A stretch of 64,000 nt of DNA from an uncultured Clostridia bacterium (lineage in GTDB: Bacteria; Bacillota; Clostridia; Oscillospirales; Acutalibacteraceae): contig CAMHAH010000003.1 in the NCBI GenBank assembly GCA_946183365.1, forward strand, positions 124,001 to 188,000. Reading direction: 5' to 3'. Within the stretch, counting starts at the first letter, position 1. Each line of letters starts with the position of its first letter. The notes beneath the pieces were generated by a model. The model made no database searches, had not been told where the DNA came from, and saw only the letters and a program-made list of their open reading frames with translations. Shown piece by piece: positions 31,090 through 40,473 of the stretch. The translations under genes and the position numbers were made by a program.

Positions 31090-32559
31090 TTACTTATCTA
31101 AGGATTTCATCGTCGGGAACAGGAGAACGTCCCTGATGGCAGGAGAATTTGTCATTATCATGACGAGGCGGTCGATGCCGTAGCCTATGCCGCCTGTGGG
31201 GGGCATACCGATCTCGAGAGCGTTGAGGAAGTCCTCGTCGGTGGTGTTGGCCTCTTCGTCGCCCGCGGCGAGCATAGCCTCCTGAGCCTTGAAACGCTCA
31301 CGCTGGTCGATCGGGTCGTTGAGCTCTGAGTAGGCGTTCGCCATCTCCCAGCCGTTGATGAACATCTCGAAGCGCTCGACATACTCGGGGTCGTCAGGCT
31401 TCTTCTTGGTAAGGGGAGATATCTCGATCGGATGATCCATGACGAAGGTGGGCTGGATGAGGTGCTTCTCGGCGTATTCCTCAAAGATAAGGCTGAGGAT
31501 ATCGCCCTTCTGATGCCTGTCCTCATACTCTACATGGAGCTTGTCCGCTATCTCACGCGCCTGAGCGGTGTCCTTGACCTCGCTCCAGTCAACGTTCGCG
31601 TACTTCTTGACGGCGTCTACCATAGTGATGCGCTCAAAGGGCTTCTCAAAATCTATAACGTTGTCGCCGTAGGTGACCTGCATAGAGCCGTTGACCTCCT
31701 GAGCGACGCGGCGGTACATAGCCTCGGTCAAATCCATCATGCCGTGATAATCGGTATATGCCTGATAGAGCTCCATGAGCGTGAACTCGGGGTTGTGACG
31801 GGTATCGAGACCCTCATTGCGGAAAACTCTGCCGATCTCATAGACCCTCTCAAGGCCGCCTACGATAAGGCGCTTTAAGTACAGCTCAAGAGAGATACGG
31901 AGCTTAAGGTCCTCATCAAGAGCGTTGAAGTGGGTCTCAAAGGGTCTCGCGGCGGCTCCGCCGGCGTTCTGGACGAGCATGGGGGTCTCGACCTCCATGA
32001 AGCCCTGTTCATCTAAGAAACGGCGGATAGTTGAAATAATCTTGGAGCGCTTTACAAAAGTCTCCTTGACCTCGCTGTTCATGATGAGGTCGGTATAGCG
32101 CTGACGGTAACGGGTGTCGGTATCGGTCAGACCGTGATACTTCTCGGGCAAGATCTGCAGCGACTTAGAGAGCAGGGTAACGCTCTCGGCGTGTACGGAT
32201 ATCTCGCCTGTCTTAGTCTTGAAAACCTGACCCTTGACGCCGATGATATCGCCTACGTCAAACTTCTTGAAGCCCGCGTACGGCTCTTCGCCGACAGAGT
32301 CGCGCGCTACATAAGCCTGGATATCGCCCTTAAGATCGCGGATATTGCAGAAAGAAGCCTTGCCCATGACGCGCTTGAACATCATTCTGCCCGCGATAGA
32401 TACGGTCTTGCCCTCGAGCTCGTCGTAGTTTGACTTGATATCCACGCTGTGGTGAGTCTGGTCGTATTTTGTAATGACAAAGGGATCCTTGCCCGCCTGC
32501 TGAAGGTTGGCGAGCTTTTCTCTCCTCAGTCTTAAGATCTCATTTAAATTCTGTTCCAT
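31090..32559 (-). CDS. lysS: Lysyl-tRNA synthetase (class II)
   Basis: This 489-residue protein is full length for LysS. An OB-fold anticodon-binding domain covers about 50-150 ([21 protein letters not shown]). The class II catalytic domain follows with motif 2 [20 protein letters not shown] and motif 3 [15 protein letters not shown]. It charges tRNA-Lys in the cytoplasm. It lies 57 bases downstream of greA on the same strand and is likely co-transcribed with it, a common clostridial order. Note that the window also holds a lysine riboswitch at 50.9 kb. Confidence 0.97.
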   Translation of the reverse strand: MEQNLNEILRLRREKLANLQQAGKDPFVITKYDQTHHSVDIKSNYDELEGKTVSIAGRMMFKRVMGKASFCNIRDLKGDIQAYVARDSVGEEPYAGFKKFDVGDIIGVKGQVFKTKTGEISVHAESVTLLSKSLQILPEKYHGLTDTDTRYRQRYTDLIMNSEVKETFVKRSKIISTIRRFLDEQGFMEVETPMLVQNAGGAAARPFETHFNALDEDLKLRISLELYLKRLIVGGLERVYEIGRVFRNEGLDTRHNPEFTLMELYQAYTDYHGMMDLTEAMYRRVAQEVNGSMQVTYGDNVIDFEKPFERITMVDAVKKYANVDWSEVKDTAQAREIADKLHVEYEDRHQKGDILSLIFEEYAEKHLIQPTFVMDHPIEISPLTKKKPDDPEYVERFEMFINGWEMANAYSELNDPIDQRERFKAQEAMLAAGDEEANTTDEDFLNALEIGMPPTGGIGYGIDRLVMIMTNSPAIRDVLLFPTMKSLDK

Positions 32560-32616
32560 ATCCTACCTCGGTTTTGCAATATTATCTGCTGAGAGCGTAA
32601 AAGCTCTGTTGATCGA

Positions 32617-33090
32617 TCACTTAGATATATCGAGTATCTTAAAGCCGATAACTCCGGCGGGGACTTCAACCTCGACAACGTCGCCGACAGCGTGTCCGAG
32701 CAGAGCTAAGCCCACGGGAGACTCGTCAGAGATCTTGCCGTCAGAGGGATTTGCCTCGTTCGAGCCTACGATCTTATAGGTCACCTCGCTGCCTGAATTG
32801 ATGTTCTCGATCTTTACCTTTGAGCCGACATGGATATGCTCGTTAGAGATACCCTCTTCGTCGATGATAACGGCGTTCTTCAATGTAGCCTCGATAGTCA
32901 CGATACGCGCCTCGAGCATAGCCTGCTCATTTTTAGCGTCATCATACTCACTGTTCTCTGAAAGGTCGCCGTAAGAGCGCGCAACCTTGATTTTTTCAGC
33001 TATTTCTTTACGCTTAGGTCCTTTTAAGAGATCCAGCTCCTCTTCGAGCTGTTTTAAACCTTCTGCTGTAAGCATTACCTGTTTTGCCAT
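32617..33090 (-). CDS. greA: Transcription elongation factor GreA
   Basis: This 157-residue protein is the usual GreA length. The N-terminal coiled coil ([45 protein letters not shown]) has the acidic tip residues [11 protein letters not shown] that enter the RNA polymerase secondary channel. The C-terminal FKBP-like domain ends with [23 protein letters not shown]. It rescues backtracked polymerase by stimulating transcript cleavage. AAAGGAAG lies before the start. Confidence 0.97.
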   Translation of the reverse strand: MAKQVMLTAEGLKQLEEELDLLKGPKRKEIAEKIKVARSYGDLSENSEYDDAKNEQAMLEARIVTIEATLKNAVIIDEEGISNEHIHVGSKVKIENINSGSEVTYKIVGSNEANPSDGKISDESPVGLALLGHAVGDVVEVEVPAGVIGFKILDISK

Positions 33091-33196
33091 TTTGATCTAT
33101 CTTCCTTTCAAATGAATATTCTCAGATATTCGCATACAGCTTATATTATATTCTATCGGCAGGGGTATGTCAAGTTACAGAAAGGTCGAAATCCGC

Positions 33197-34042
33197 TTAT
33201 AATCCTGCTTTGTCACGCCTCTCCATACGCCGTGAGAGCAGCTCGGTCAGGCTCATTCGCGTATGGATAACGGTACCGTCGCCGCAGCGAGTGAAAAGCT
33301 CAGAGCCGAGCTCCCGAGCGCCGGCAAGGTCATACAACGCCGACGCGAAGTACATATCGCTCAGATACTCCGGCTTTATCTCCTGATACTTTTTAGGCAG
33401 CTCAAAGAACCAGTCATATATGACCGGTGAGCTCTGGCGGACGATCGGTTTCTCAGCTGAGAGGATAACGCAGTTGCCCGCGCAGCCCAAGCCCGCGTCA
33501 AGCGGCGATACCGCTATTATCAGATCGGCGTCCTTCAGGCACCCCGCACTCCTGCTTACCCTCAGCGCGGCTCCCTTCTCACTGAGCAGATACTCAGCCT
33601 GAGCTATGTACAGTTCGGCCGCTTTCGTCACAACATAAACAGGGTCGGCGTACTCGGTCAGGCTCTCACACAGCCCCACGCTGTCGCCGCTGATATCCAC
33701 AAGGGCTACCTTGACGTCTCTGCGCTTTATAGCTCTGAGCAGCGCTATCGACGCGTTCTCACACATTCGGCGGCTCAATGCGCTCGAGCTGTACCGTGTA
33801 AAGCCGCTCTCCTCGGGAAGTTCGACTTTCTCGGAACAGAGCACTCGGTTTCTCTGAGATTTTACAAAGCGGTCTATCGAGGCCCAGCCGATCTTTCCCC
33901 TGTAATGCTCATAGCTAAGGCTCTTTACAGCTGCTGTATCGCAGTACAGATGCTCTACCCTCAGACGGTTGTGTCTGAACAAATTCGTTAAGCCGTATAT
34001 CCCCGATCGTGTATAGTCCTCTATATTAAGTGCGGTAATCAT
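33197..34042 (-). CDS. Conserved hypothetical protein with a Rossmann-like middle
   Basis: This 281-residue protein has no membrane segment. A stretch VKVALVDISGDSVGLCESLTEYADPVYVVT followed by DADLIIAVSPLDAGLG resembles a Rossmann-type nucleotide fold, as in shikimate-dehydrogenase-like or LD-carboxypeptidase-like domains. The glycine-rich loop is not canonical, so no reaction can be given. It lies upstream of greA in the same direction but 107 bases away, and has AGGGA before its start. Confidence 0.6.
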   Translation of the reverse strand: MITALNIEDYTRSGIYGLTNLFRHNRLRVEHLYCDTAAVKSLSYEHYRGKIGWASIDRFVKSQRNRVLCSEKVELPEESGFTRYSSSALSRRMCENASIALLRAIKRRDVKVALVDISGDSVGLCESLTEYADPVYVVTKAAELYIAQAEYLLSEKGAALRVSRSAGCLKDADLIIAVSPLDAGLGCAGNCVILSAEKPIVRQSSPVIYDWFFELPKKYQEIKPEYLSDMYFASALYDLAGARELGSELFTRCGDGTVIHTRMSLTELLSRRMERRDKAGL

Positions 34043-34071
34043 AAAAATCCCTCCGCATTATTCTATGCGAA

Positions 34072-34455
34072 GGGAGGACAGGTTATGCTTATATAACAGT
34101 TCCGTGAGGACACAGGGGTCCCCCGCAACTCCCCGAGTTGTGGGGATAAGGAGGGGCCGCGGCGCGAGTACGGGAGCGGTCAAACCTGACCGCTCTCAAC
34201 GAGTACAGCGAGCTCCGACGCGCGGAGGGAGGACAGGTTATGATTATTATAACAGTTCCGTGAGGACACGGGGTCCCCCGCAACTCCCCGAGTTGTGGGG
34301 ATAAGGAGGAGCCGCGGCGCGAGTACGGGAGCGGTCAAACCTGACCGCTCTCAACGAGTACAGCGAGCTCCGACGCGCGGAGGGCGGACAGGTTATGATT
34401 ATTATAACAGTTTCATGAGGACACGGGGTCCCCCGCAACTCACCCAGTTGATAAA
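34072..34455. repeat. 155-bp tandem repeat, about 2.5 units
   Basis: GGACAGGTTATG recurs at 34076, 34231 and 34386, a period of 155. Each unit holds a CCCCGCAACT/AGTTGTGGGG hairpin and a perfect GAGCGGTCA-AACC-TGACCGCTC hairpin, joined by GC-rich spacers. The last unit breaks off after the first hairpin. The ORFs in the track here are repeats read in other frames. No promoter or gene is seen. Confidence 0.85.
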
Positions 34456-34463
34456 CGTTTTAT

Positions 34464-34856
34464 CTACGGTATCAGCCAGTCGACCTGCCAGATGTTTCGG
34501 GCTATTCCAAAGGCTATCAAAACACCGATAAGAATATACAGCGCAATCTTCTCAGCCTTATACAGGCTTCCGTTGCCGTATCTGATATATCTGTAGCCAT
34601 GGAATATCACACCGATCACCGCTATCGGAAGCAGACAAAACACCAGACAATTTGACGAGAACGCCTCTGCAAACTCAAAGTGAGCAAGGTGAAAGAACAT
34701 TCTGCTTACTCCGCATCCGGGGCAGTAGACGTGCAGAAACTTCCTGTACGGACAGAAAAGCGCTAAGCCCGTGAGCTCATGAAATAAAAGATAGGCAAAG
34801 CCCACCGCCGTTATTATGAGGGCGGGCTTTGCCAGTTTTATAACTCTTTCACGCAT
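34464..34856 (-). CDS. DUF2752 membrane protein
   Basis: This 130-residue protein has three to four membrane helices and the family motif VYCPGCGVSRMFFHL (CPGCGxxR), with FCPYRKF before it. DUF2752 members are small membrane proteins of unknown role. Its ATG overlaps the stop of the DUF4234 gene by one base (TGATG), so both are made together. The tandem repeat array lies immediately downstream. Confidence 0.85.
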   Translation of the reverse strand: MRERVIKLAKPALIITAVGFAYLLFHELTGLALFCPYRKFLHVYCPGCGVSRMFFHLAHFEFAEAFSSNCLVFCLLPIAVIGVIFHGYRYIRYGNGSLYKAEKIALYILIGVLIAFGIARNIWQVDWLIP

Positions 34857-35572
34857 CAGGCGTCAGGGTTCTGAGTTTTATTATCCTGATCATTCTGAGC
34901 AGGCTGCTGCTGAGCGGGCTGTTGAGGCTGTTGCTGAACAGGCTGCTGGGGCTGCTGCTGAGGCTGTTGCTGAACAGGCTGTTGCTGAACAGGCTGCTGC
35001 TGAACAGGCTGCTGCTGAACAGGTTGCTGCTGAACAGGCTGCTGAGGCTGACGGTACTGCTGCTGATAGGGCTGCCGGTACTGCTGAGGCTGCTGGGGCT
35101 GGCGATACTGCTGCTGACCCTGCTGATAGGGCTGCTGATACTGCTGATAACCCTGCTGAGGCTGGCGGTACTGCTGCTGACCCTGCTGATAGGGCTGATA
35201 AGGTTGCTGATACTGCTGAGCGCCCATATCCGCGATCGTGTTCAACTCATCCTGCATGAGCGCGTACGCAACTATCCCAAGTCCAAAGAAACTGAGGAGA
35301 AGATAAAGGAGAGATCTGTCACTGCTCTGCATTCCTCTCATACGAGAAGCTTTTTCGAGTTTTTCTCCCTGCTTATAAGCCCAGTATAATCCGTAAATAC
35401 CGCAGGTAACGATAGTCAAAAGCAGAGCGATACCGCCCGAGGTAGGCTGCTCTTCGTTCGAAACAGTGTTTGTATCATCACTCAGCCATACAAACCAGAT
35501 AAGTCCGTATATGCCGCAGGTAACGATACTGAGTACAATGCACATTGCTATGCTTCTCTTCTCGATGTTCAT
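34856..35572 (-). CDS. DUF4234 membrane protein with Gln-rich repeat tail
   Basis: This 238-residue protein has three membrane helices, two of them in the duplicated VTCGIYGLIWFVW / VTCGIYGLYWAYK pattern of DUF4234. From about residue 118 it turns into a low-complexity tail of QQQY/RQPQQ units and then PVQQQ repeated five times or more, encoded by a 15-base DNA repeat. The tail should be cytoplasmic or surface-exposed and disordered. Repeat number could vary between strains. It is followed by the coupled DUF2752 gene. Confidence 0.8.
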   Translation of the reverse strand: MNIEKRSIAMCIVLSIVTCGIYGLIWFVWLSDDTNTVSNEEQPTSGGIALLLTIVTCGIYGLYWAYKQGEKLEKASRMRGMQSSDRSLLYLLLSFFGLGIVAYALMQDELNTIADMGAQQYQQPYQPYQQGQQQYRQPQQGYQQYQQPYQQGQQQYRQPQQPQQYRQPYQQQYRQPQQPVQQQPVQQQPVQQQPVQQQPVQQQPQQQPQQPVQQQPQQPAQQQPAQNDQDNKTQNPDA

Positions 35573-35597
35573 GGTGATTCTCCTTTGTTTGATACTG

Positions 35598-35675
35598 ATA
35601 ATTTATAATCCCCGCTCAGTAGCGCACTGCGTGCGCACGAGCGATGGGTAGACGAAATCGCGCGTGGGGCGCACG
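35598..35675. repeat. Dispersed repeat copy 1
   Basis: It begins ATAATTTATAATCCCCGC and ends in GACGAAATCGCGCGT...GCGCACG. The reverse complement of 50713-50843 is the same element with an extra 50 bases in the middle. It lies between the DUF4234 gene and the PcsB-like gene terminator. Confidence 0.7.
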
Positions 35676-35687
35676 TTTTATTGTTTG

Positions 35688-35714
35688 AAAGACCGCCTCA
35701 AAGGAGACGGTCTT
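35688..35714 (-). terminator. Terminator of the ftsEX-pcsB operon
   Basis: On the reverse strand AAGACCGTCTC pairs with GAGGCGGTCTT and continues into TTC. It lies 14 bases beyond the stop at 35728. Confidence 0.7.
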
Positions 35715-35727
35715 AACATTTTATAAA

Positions 35728-37005
35728 TCAATACAGGTTCTGAGGATTGCTCTTTATACCGTTTATACGCAGCTCAAAGTGCAGGTGAGGACCCGTCGAC
35801 CATCCTGTAGAACCGACATAACCGATGGTCTGACCCGAGGATACCCGCTGACCCGTAGAGACCGTGGTACTTATCATATGACCGTAGATGGTCTCATAGC
35901 CGTTATCGTGGAGTATCCATACATAGTTGCCGTAGCCGCCGCCGCAGCTGCACCAGTTACCGCCGGAGTTTGAATGGTAACAGCCGTTATATGAAGCTAC
36001 GACCGTACCGGAATTCGCCGCAACGATAGTAGTACCCATGCTCGCGCCGATATCGATAGCGTCATGATACTCATATGAACGGGGCTCATGGTACTGAGAC
36101 GTCAAATAATAGCATCCGGGAGTAGGCCATACCCAACCGTCGCCTGAGCCTGAATAATCGACTTCGGGAGCGGGTACATATGAATTACCGCCGTTGTCAT
36201 CGCTGTCGCTGCCGCCCGAACTTGAATTAGAGTTAGAATTTGAGCTTTGGGCCGCCGCGGCCTGCTGAGCCGCGAGAGCCTCGCGCTGTTTGCGGTAATA
36301 CTCCTGTATCTCAGCGCTCAGACCGCTCAGCTCCTCTTCGCTCAGATCGAGCTGGAGCTTTGCGTTGTCCGCGCTTGACTGCAGGCTTGCGAGTACTTCT
36401 TTATTCTTTTCGAGAAGGGTGTTGAGCTCGTCCTGCTTGGTCTCGAGCTTTTCCTTCTCGCTGTTCAGCGCTTCCTTGTCGCTCTCAAGAGCGGCCTTCT
36501 CGTCAGCGATCTCATTGAGCTGCTTCTGGACCTGACTGATAAGCTCAGAGTCGTGGTTGCTGACATACTGTACGAGCTGCAGCTTATCGAGGAAGTCGGT
36601 AAAGTTCTTAGCGCCTAAGATGATCTCGAGCGAGCTTACGTCGCCTGAGATATAGATGGTCTTGATCCTCTGGCGCAGGACCTCCATATTGCCCTCGATC
36701 TCTTCGTTAGCCTTATCGATCTCGACCTGCTTCTCTTCGATACCCTTATCAAGGATGCCGATCTTCTGATAGCAGATACGGATCTCTTCCGTAACGGTCT
36801 CGACCTGACCGACGATAGCGTCTACTTCTGTCTGCTGCTCTGCGACAGCGGCGTTCTTCTCATCGAGCTGAGCCTGATACTCAGCCTGCTTTGCTTCAAG
36901 CTCGGCCTGACGAGCCTCAAGTTCGCTGATACTCTCGGCGGAAGCGGAAATGATACCACCGACAAGTATTACAGCCGCCATGCAGGCAGATAAAATCTTC
37001 TTCAT
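35728..37005 (-). CDS. PcsB/EnvC-like murein hydrolase (coiled coil + M23)
   Basis: The start is ATG 37005 after AAGGAG; the track start at 37041 overlaps ftsX without a ribosome site. The 425-residue protein has a signal peptide (about 1-23) and a long coiled coil (about 25-245; EARQAELEAKQAEYQAQL). A Ser/Asn/Gly linker (SSNSNSNSSSGGSDSDDNGG) and an M23 domain follow. The M23 zinc ligands are in YHDAIDIGASMG and GPHLHFELRING. It should cleave peptidoglycan during division. It is the third gene of ftsE-ftsX-hydrolase, so FtsEX very probably activates it. Confidence 0.93.
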   Translation of the reverse strand: MKKILSACMAAVILVGGIISASAESISELEARQAELEAKQAEYQAQLDEKNAAVAEQQTEVDAIVGQVETVTEEIRICYQKIGILDKGIEEKQVEIDKANEEIEGNMEVLRQRIKTIYISGDVSSLEIILGAKNFTDFLDKLQLVQYVSNHDSELISQVQKQLNEIADEKAALESDKEALNSEKEKLETKQDELNTLLEKNKEVLASLQSSADNAKLQLDLSEEELSGLSAEIQEYYRKQREALAAQQAAAAQSSNSNSNSSSGGSDSDDNGGNSYVPAPEVDYSGSGDGWVWPTPGCYYLTSQYHEPRSYEYHDAIDIGASMGTTIVAANSGTVVASYNGCYHSNSGGNWCSCGGGYGNYVWILHDNGYETIYGHMISTTVSTGQRVSSGQTIGYVGSTGWSTGPHLHFELRINGIKSNPQNLY

Positions 37006-37021
37006 TGAATCACTCCTTTTT

Positions 37022-37921
37022 TTACCAGCCGAGGACCTCATTGCCCTCGTGTCTGAGGAAGCGGCGGATAGATACCGCGCTGCCCAGTGCGCCTACAAGC
37101 GCGCCCGCGCCTACGAACGTGATTATTATAGGCCACATGATCGCGGTAAAGCGTGTGTATGGGAAATCAAGGATGTTCTTTACAGAGTTGATAACTCCGT
37201 CAGAGAGCAGGAACAGCAGGATTATTGAGATAACTGCCGAAACCACGCCTATGATTACACCCTCTATGATGAACGGTACTCGCACAAAGGCGTTTGTAGC
37301 GCCGACGCTCTTCATGATACTGATCTCAAAGCGGTGCGAGAACATAGTCATGCGGATAGTGTTGCTGATGATGAACAGCGAGATGACAGCCAGAGCCAGT
37401 ATGATCCACAGGCTCATGGTGGTGATGAATGACGAGAGGCTGGTGAGCTTCTGAGCTACCTCACGGTGTGAGGATACCGAAGCTACTCCGGGCACCGCCT
37501 TTATGCGGGTGATGGTCTCGTCATACTTGGACAGATCGTCCATAACGATGCTGTAGGAATACGGCAGGGGGTTGTCGTCGCCCTGCATATTAGCGAATAC
37601 CTCTTCTCCGACCTGCTCCTTATAATCAAGGATAGCGTCGTCCTTATCTATAAACTGTACGTCGACGATATTTTCGACCTCTTTTAGCTCTTTGCCCTTA
37701 TATACGGCCTCGAGCTTGGTCATATCGTCGTCAAGGAATACCTTTGTAACGTTGGTGTCGCCTACCGAGTCAACGATATTGGCGACGTTGATGGTAAGCA
37801 TGACCGCAGAGCCGGTCAGGACCAGACATGATACCAGTACGCCGATAGAGGCGAGCGTCATCAAACGGTTATGAAAGAGGTTCTTAAAGCCCTCTTTGAT
37901 AAGATAGCCAAAACTACTCAT
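37022..37921 (-). CDS. ftsX: Cell division ABC transporter permease FtsX
   Basis: The start is ATG 37921 with AAAGGAG 8 bases upstream; the track start 24 bases earlier (TTG) has no site. The 299-residue protein has one N-terminal membrane helix, an extracellular domain (about 45-165), and three C-terminal helices with ISIMKSVGATNAFVRVPFIIEG, typical of FtsX. It passes the FtsE ATPase signal to an outside hydrolase, here the PcsB-like protein encoded 16 bases downstream. Confidence 0.95.
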   Translation of the reverse strand: MSSFGYLIKEGFKNLFHNRLMTLASIGVLVSCLVLTGSAVMLTINVANIVDSVGDTNVTKVFLDDDMTKLEAVYKGKELKEVENIVDVQFIDKDDAILDYKEQVGEEVFANMQGDDNPLPYSYSIVMDDLSKYDETITRIKAVPGVASVSSHREVAQKLTSLSSFITTMSLWIILALAVISLFIISNTIRMTMFSHRFEISIMKSVGATNAFVRVPFIIEGVIIGVVSAVISIILLFLLSDGVINSVKNILDFPYTRFTAIMWPIIITFVGAGALVGALGSAVSIRRFLRHEGNEVLGW

Positions 37922-37945
37922 ACTTCGATCTCCTTTCTTCGACAA

Positions 37946-38632
37946 TCAAATTGCTACAAATCTGTCGTCGTCGGAGTCAGAGATTACTCTGCCGTCGTCG
38001 ATAGTAATGACGCGTTTTCCGAATGATTTGACAAGCTCATGCTCATGAGTAACGACCAATACGGTGGTGCCTCTCTTGTTGATCTCAGAGAGAAGCTCGA
38101 TGATCTCATAGCTCATCTCGGGGTCGATATTACCCGTAGGCTCGTCGGCGATTATAAGAGCGGGGTTGTTGACCAGAGCTCGCGCGAGAGAAACTCTCTG
38201 CTGCTCGCCGCCCGAGAGCTCGGACGGATGGTCGTTCGCCTTATCCGCGAGACCTACAAGCTCGAGAATATACGGTACGCGCTTCTTGATAGCGTCGTTC
38301 TTCTTGCCGACGCAGCGCATTGCAAAGGCTACGTTCTCATACACGGTCATCTTTGAGATCAGACGGAAATCCTGGAACACTATGCCCATGGTACGTCTGA
38401 GATACGGTACCTTTCTGCGCGGCAGGCGCTCAAGGTACATATCGTTTACGATGATCGAACCCGAGGTAGGCAGCTCCTCGCGCATGATGAGCTTCAAAAA
38501 GGTGCTTTTGCCCGCGCCGGAAGAACCGACGATGAAAACGAATTCGCCCTTTTGTATATTGATCGAAACATTATCCAAGGCGTGTACTCCGTTAGAGGAA
38601 TACACCTTTGATACATTTTTGAATTCTATCAT
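37946..38632 (-). CDS. ftsE: Cell division ATP-binding protein FtsE
   Basis: This 228-residue ABC ATPase has Walker A GSSGAGKST, Q-loop FQDFRLI, signature LSGGEQQRVSLARALV, Walker B LIIADEPTGNID and H-loop VVTHEHELV. IEFKNVSKVYSSNGVHALDNVS is the typical FtsE start. It forms the FtsEX complex at the division site. First gene of the operon; AAAGG lies upstream of the ATG. Confidence 0.96.
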   Translation of the reverse strand: MIEFKNVSKVYSSNGVHALDNVSINIQKGEFVFIVGSSGAGKSTFLKLIMREELPTSGSIIVNDMYLERLPRRKVPYLRRTMGIVFQDFRLISKMTVYENVAFAMRCVGKKNDAIKKRVPYILELVGLADKANDHPSELSGGEQQRVSLARALVNNPALIIADEPTGNIDPEMSYEIIELLSEINKRGTTVLVVTHEHELVKSFGKRVITIDDGRVISDSDDDRFVAI

Positions 38633-38702
38633 AGTAATGCCTTTCGCAGACAGCCTGAGCTGTCACTTTGGTATTATTTCAGATGAACTGATACGGCGCC
38701 TA

Positions 38703-39788
38703 TCAATACTTAGTGGGGCTTGAGGTCAGATACTTCTTGACCATCAGAGCTACCTTGAATACGATAGCGTCCTCAAACTCTCTCAGGTCAAGACCGGTCA
38801 GCTTCTTGATCTTCTCAAGTCTGTACACCAGAGTATTGCGGTGTACAAAGAGCTTGCGGGAGGTCTCTGAAACGTTCAGATTGTTCTCAAAGAACTTCTG
38901 TATGGTGAACAGGGTCTCCTGATCGAGTGTATCTATAGAACCGCGCTTGAATACCTCTTTGAGGAACATCTCGCACAGGGTGGTGGGCAGCTGATAAACC
39001 AGACGGGCGATACCGAGGTTATCGTAGCTGACGATAGTGCGCTCGGTGTCGAATACCTTGCCGACCTCAAGAGATACCTGAGCCTCTTTGAAGGAGTGAG
39101 CCAGATCCTTGATACCGGTGACGGTAGTACCCATACCGACTACGCAATGAGTATAGAACTCGGTGCTGAGGGTATCTACGATGGAGCCCGCCAGTTTCTC
39201 GAGATCCTTGGTAGAGATACCGGGCTTGATCTCCTTGACGAGAGCGATATCGGTCTCGTTGATATTGATGACAAAATCCTTGCTCTTATCGGGGAAGAGG
39301 TTCTGTACTACGTCAAACGCCGATACATCGGTCTTGGACGTGATCTTTATGAGCATTACAACGCGGCTTACGTCGCTGTTGAAGCGCAGCTCTCTCGCCT
39401 TGAGATAGATATCTCCGGGCAGGATATTGTCAAGGATAACATTCTTGATGAAGTTTGAACGATCGTACTTCTCGTCATAATACTGCTTGATCGAAGACAG
39501 CGAAACAGCTAAGAGCTGAGCGTATTTCTGCGCGATCTCGTCGCTGCCCTGTACAAATACAGCGTAGTCGGCCCTGTTTGAAGAGCCAAAGGACTTGAAT
39601 GTGTGCCCGTTGATAACAAAGGGAACGGTAGCCGAGAGGGTATCGGCTGTAATACTCTCATTGACCTCGCCTATCCTGCCAAGCTCCGAACAAGCGATAA
39701 CGACCGATGTCTCGTCCACAACACCGATGGTTCTGTCGATAGCGTCCTTCATCTGATGGATAACACCCTGAAATAATCTGTTGGACAT
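38703..39788 (-). CDS. CdaR/PucR-family transcriptional regulator
   Basis: This 361-residue protein has an N-terminal sensing part, a central GGDEF-like CdaR domain (about 130-260), and a C-terminal PucR-type helix-turn-helix: LFTIQKFFENNLNVSETSRKLFVHRNTLVYRLEKIKKLTGLDLREFEDAIVF. Relatives respond to sugar acids or purine-related compounds. Here it lies 70 bases upstream of ftsE in the same direction, so it may belong to the same unit; the signal is unknown. GGAGG precedes the start. Confidence 0.88.
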   Translation of the reverse strand: MSNRLFQGVIHQMKDAIDRTIGVVDETSVVIACSELGRIGEVNESITADTLSATVPFVINGHTFKSFGSSNRADYAVFVQGSDEIAQKYAQLLAVSLSSIKQYYDEKYDRSNFIKNVILDNILPGDIYLKARELRFNSDVSRVVMLIKITSKTDVSAFDVVQNLFPDKSKDFVININETDIALVKEIKPGISTKDLEKLAGSIVDTLSTEFYTHCVVGMGTTVTGIKDLAHSFKEAQVSLEVGKVFDTERTIVSYDNLGIARLVYQLPTTLCEMFLKEVFKRGSIDTLDQETLFTIQKFFENNLNVSETSRKLFVHRNTLVYRLEKIKKLTGLDLREFEDAIVFKVALMVKKYLTSSPTKY

Positions 39789-40194
39789 AATTCTCCTCCG
39801 TCTCTAAAAAATAGTCAAAATACCGAACGATTTGGTGATTTACCTAAAGAAGCCACCTATCTCATATACATTTTACACAAAAGCGGCATAAAAAGCAACC
39901 TTTTTTTCAAATTACTTTGCAGTTTTTTCGTATTAATCACCAAAAAAATGATAAGGCTTTCATAGTTATTGCACAACAGTAATTTTTTTAAGGCTGCTCA
40001 GAGAATTTTGCGGGGTCGAAAAACGCCTTATTAATCGCATTTTTCGCAAGATTATTTTTCAAAGTATTTTCTTTTTTAACAATATACCAGAAATTTCAGC
40101 TTAAATAAAGCTTTGATATTACAATTTTTTAAACTTTTTGTGAACAAATCGGATAATTGTGTATTGCGGTTCAAATGACCACAAGATGTTGTTT
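39789..40194. other. AT-rich non-coding stretch upstream of the CdaR-like gene
   Basis: This stretch has long A/T runs and no supportable gene. It should hold the promoter of the leftward CdaR-like gene. Nothing else is clear until the GGAGTTA palindrome at 40195. Confidence 0.5.
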
Positions 40195-40355
40195 AGTGAG
40201 GAGTTAGGAGTGAGGAGTGAGGAGTTAAGGGAAAGCCTTGCGGCTTTTGGATTTTATAAAGACATTTAAGTTGTGATTAAATCAATATAAATCGGGTGCG
40301 GGCAGAGACCGCCATAAACTCCTAACTCCTAACTCCTAACTCCTCACTCCTAACT
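40195..40355. repeat. GGAGTTA/TAACTCC long inverted repeat
   Basis: The left arm (40195-40229) is a run of GTGAGGAGTTAGGA-like heptamers. The right arm (40317-40355) is the run of TCCTAACTCC units that pairs with it. The loop of 87 bases contains GCCTTGCGGCTTTTGG. Similar TAACTCC runs occur in other Firmicutes genomes, but I did not check copy number. Confidence 0.75.
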
Positions 40356-40424
40356 GATTGCCCGATAACGCTGACTGCTCTGAGCAAAATATCATAACCG
40401 AAAGCTCTCTGCGTCTTTACCAAA

Positions 40425-40454
40425 CAAAAAGCCCGCTGCGCGAACACAGCGGGC
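40425..40454 (-). terminator. Terminator of the sugar ATPase gene
   Basis: On the reverse strand GCCCGCTG pairs with CAGCGGGC around TGTTCGCG and is followed by TTTTTG, 20 bases past the stop. Confidence 0.88.
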
Positions 40455-40473
40455 GAAATGCCGATTATTAAAA

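Noticed and set aside
34065-34531. Several ORFs on both strands
   Set aside because: They are reading frames of the 155-bp tandem repeat, so their similarity to each other is only repeat periodicity.
34816-35389. Plus-strand Ala/Glu-rich and Leu/Arg-rich ORFs
   Set aside because: They are antisense readings of the CAG/CTG-rich Gln tail of the DUF4234 gene.
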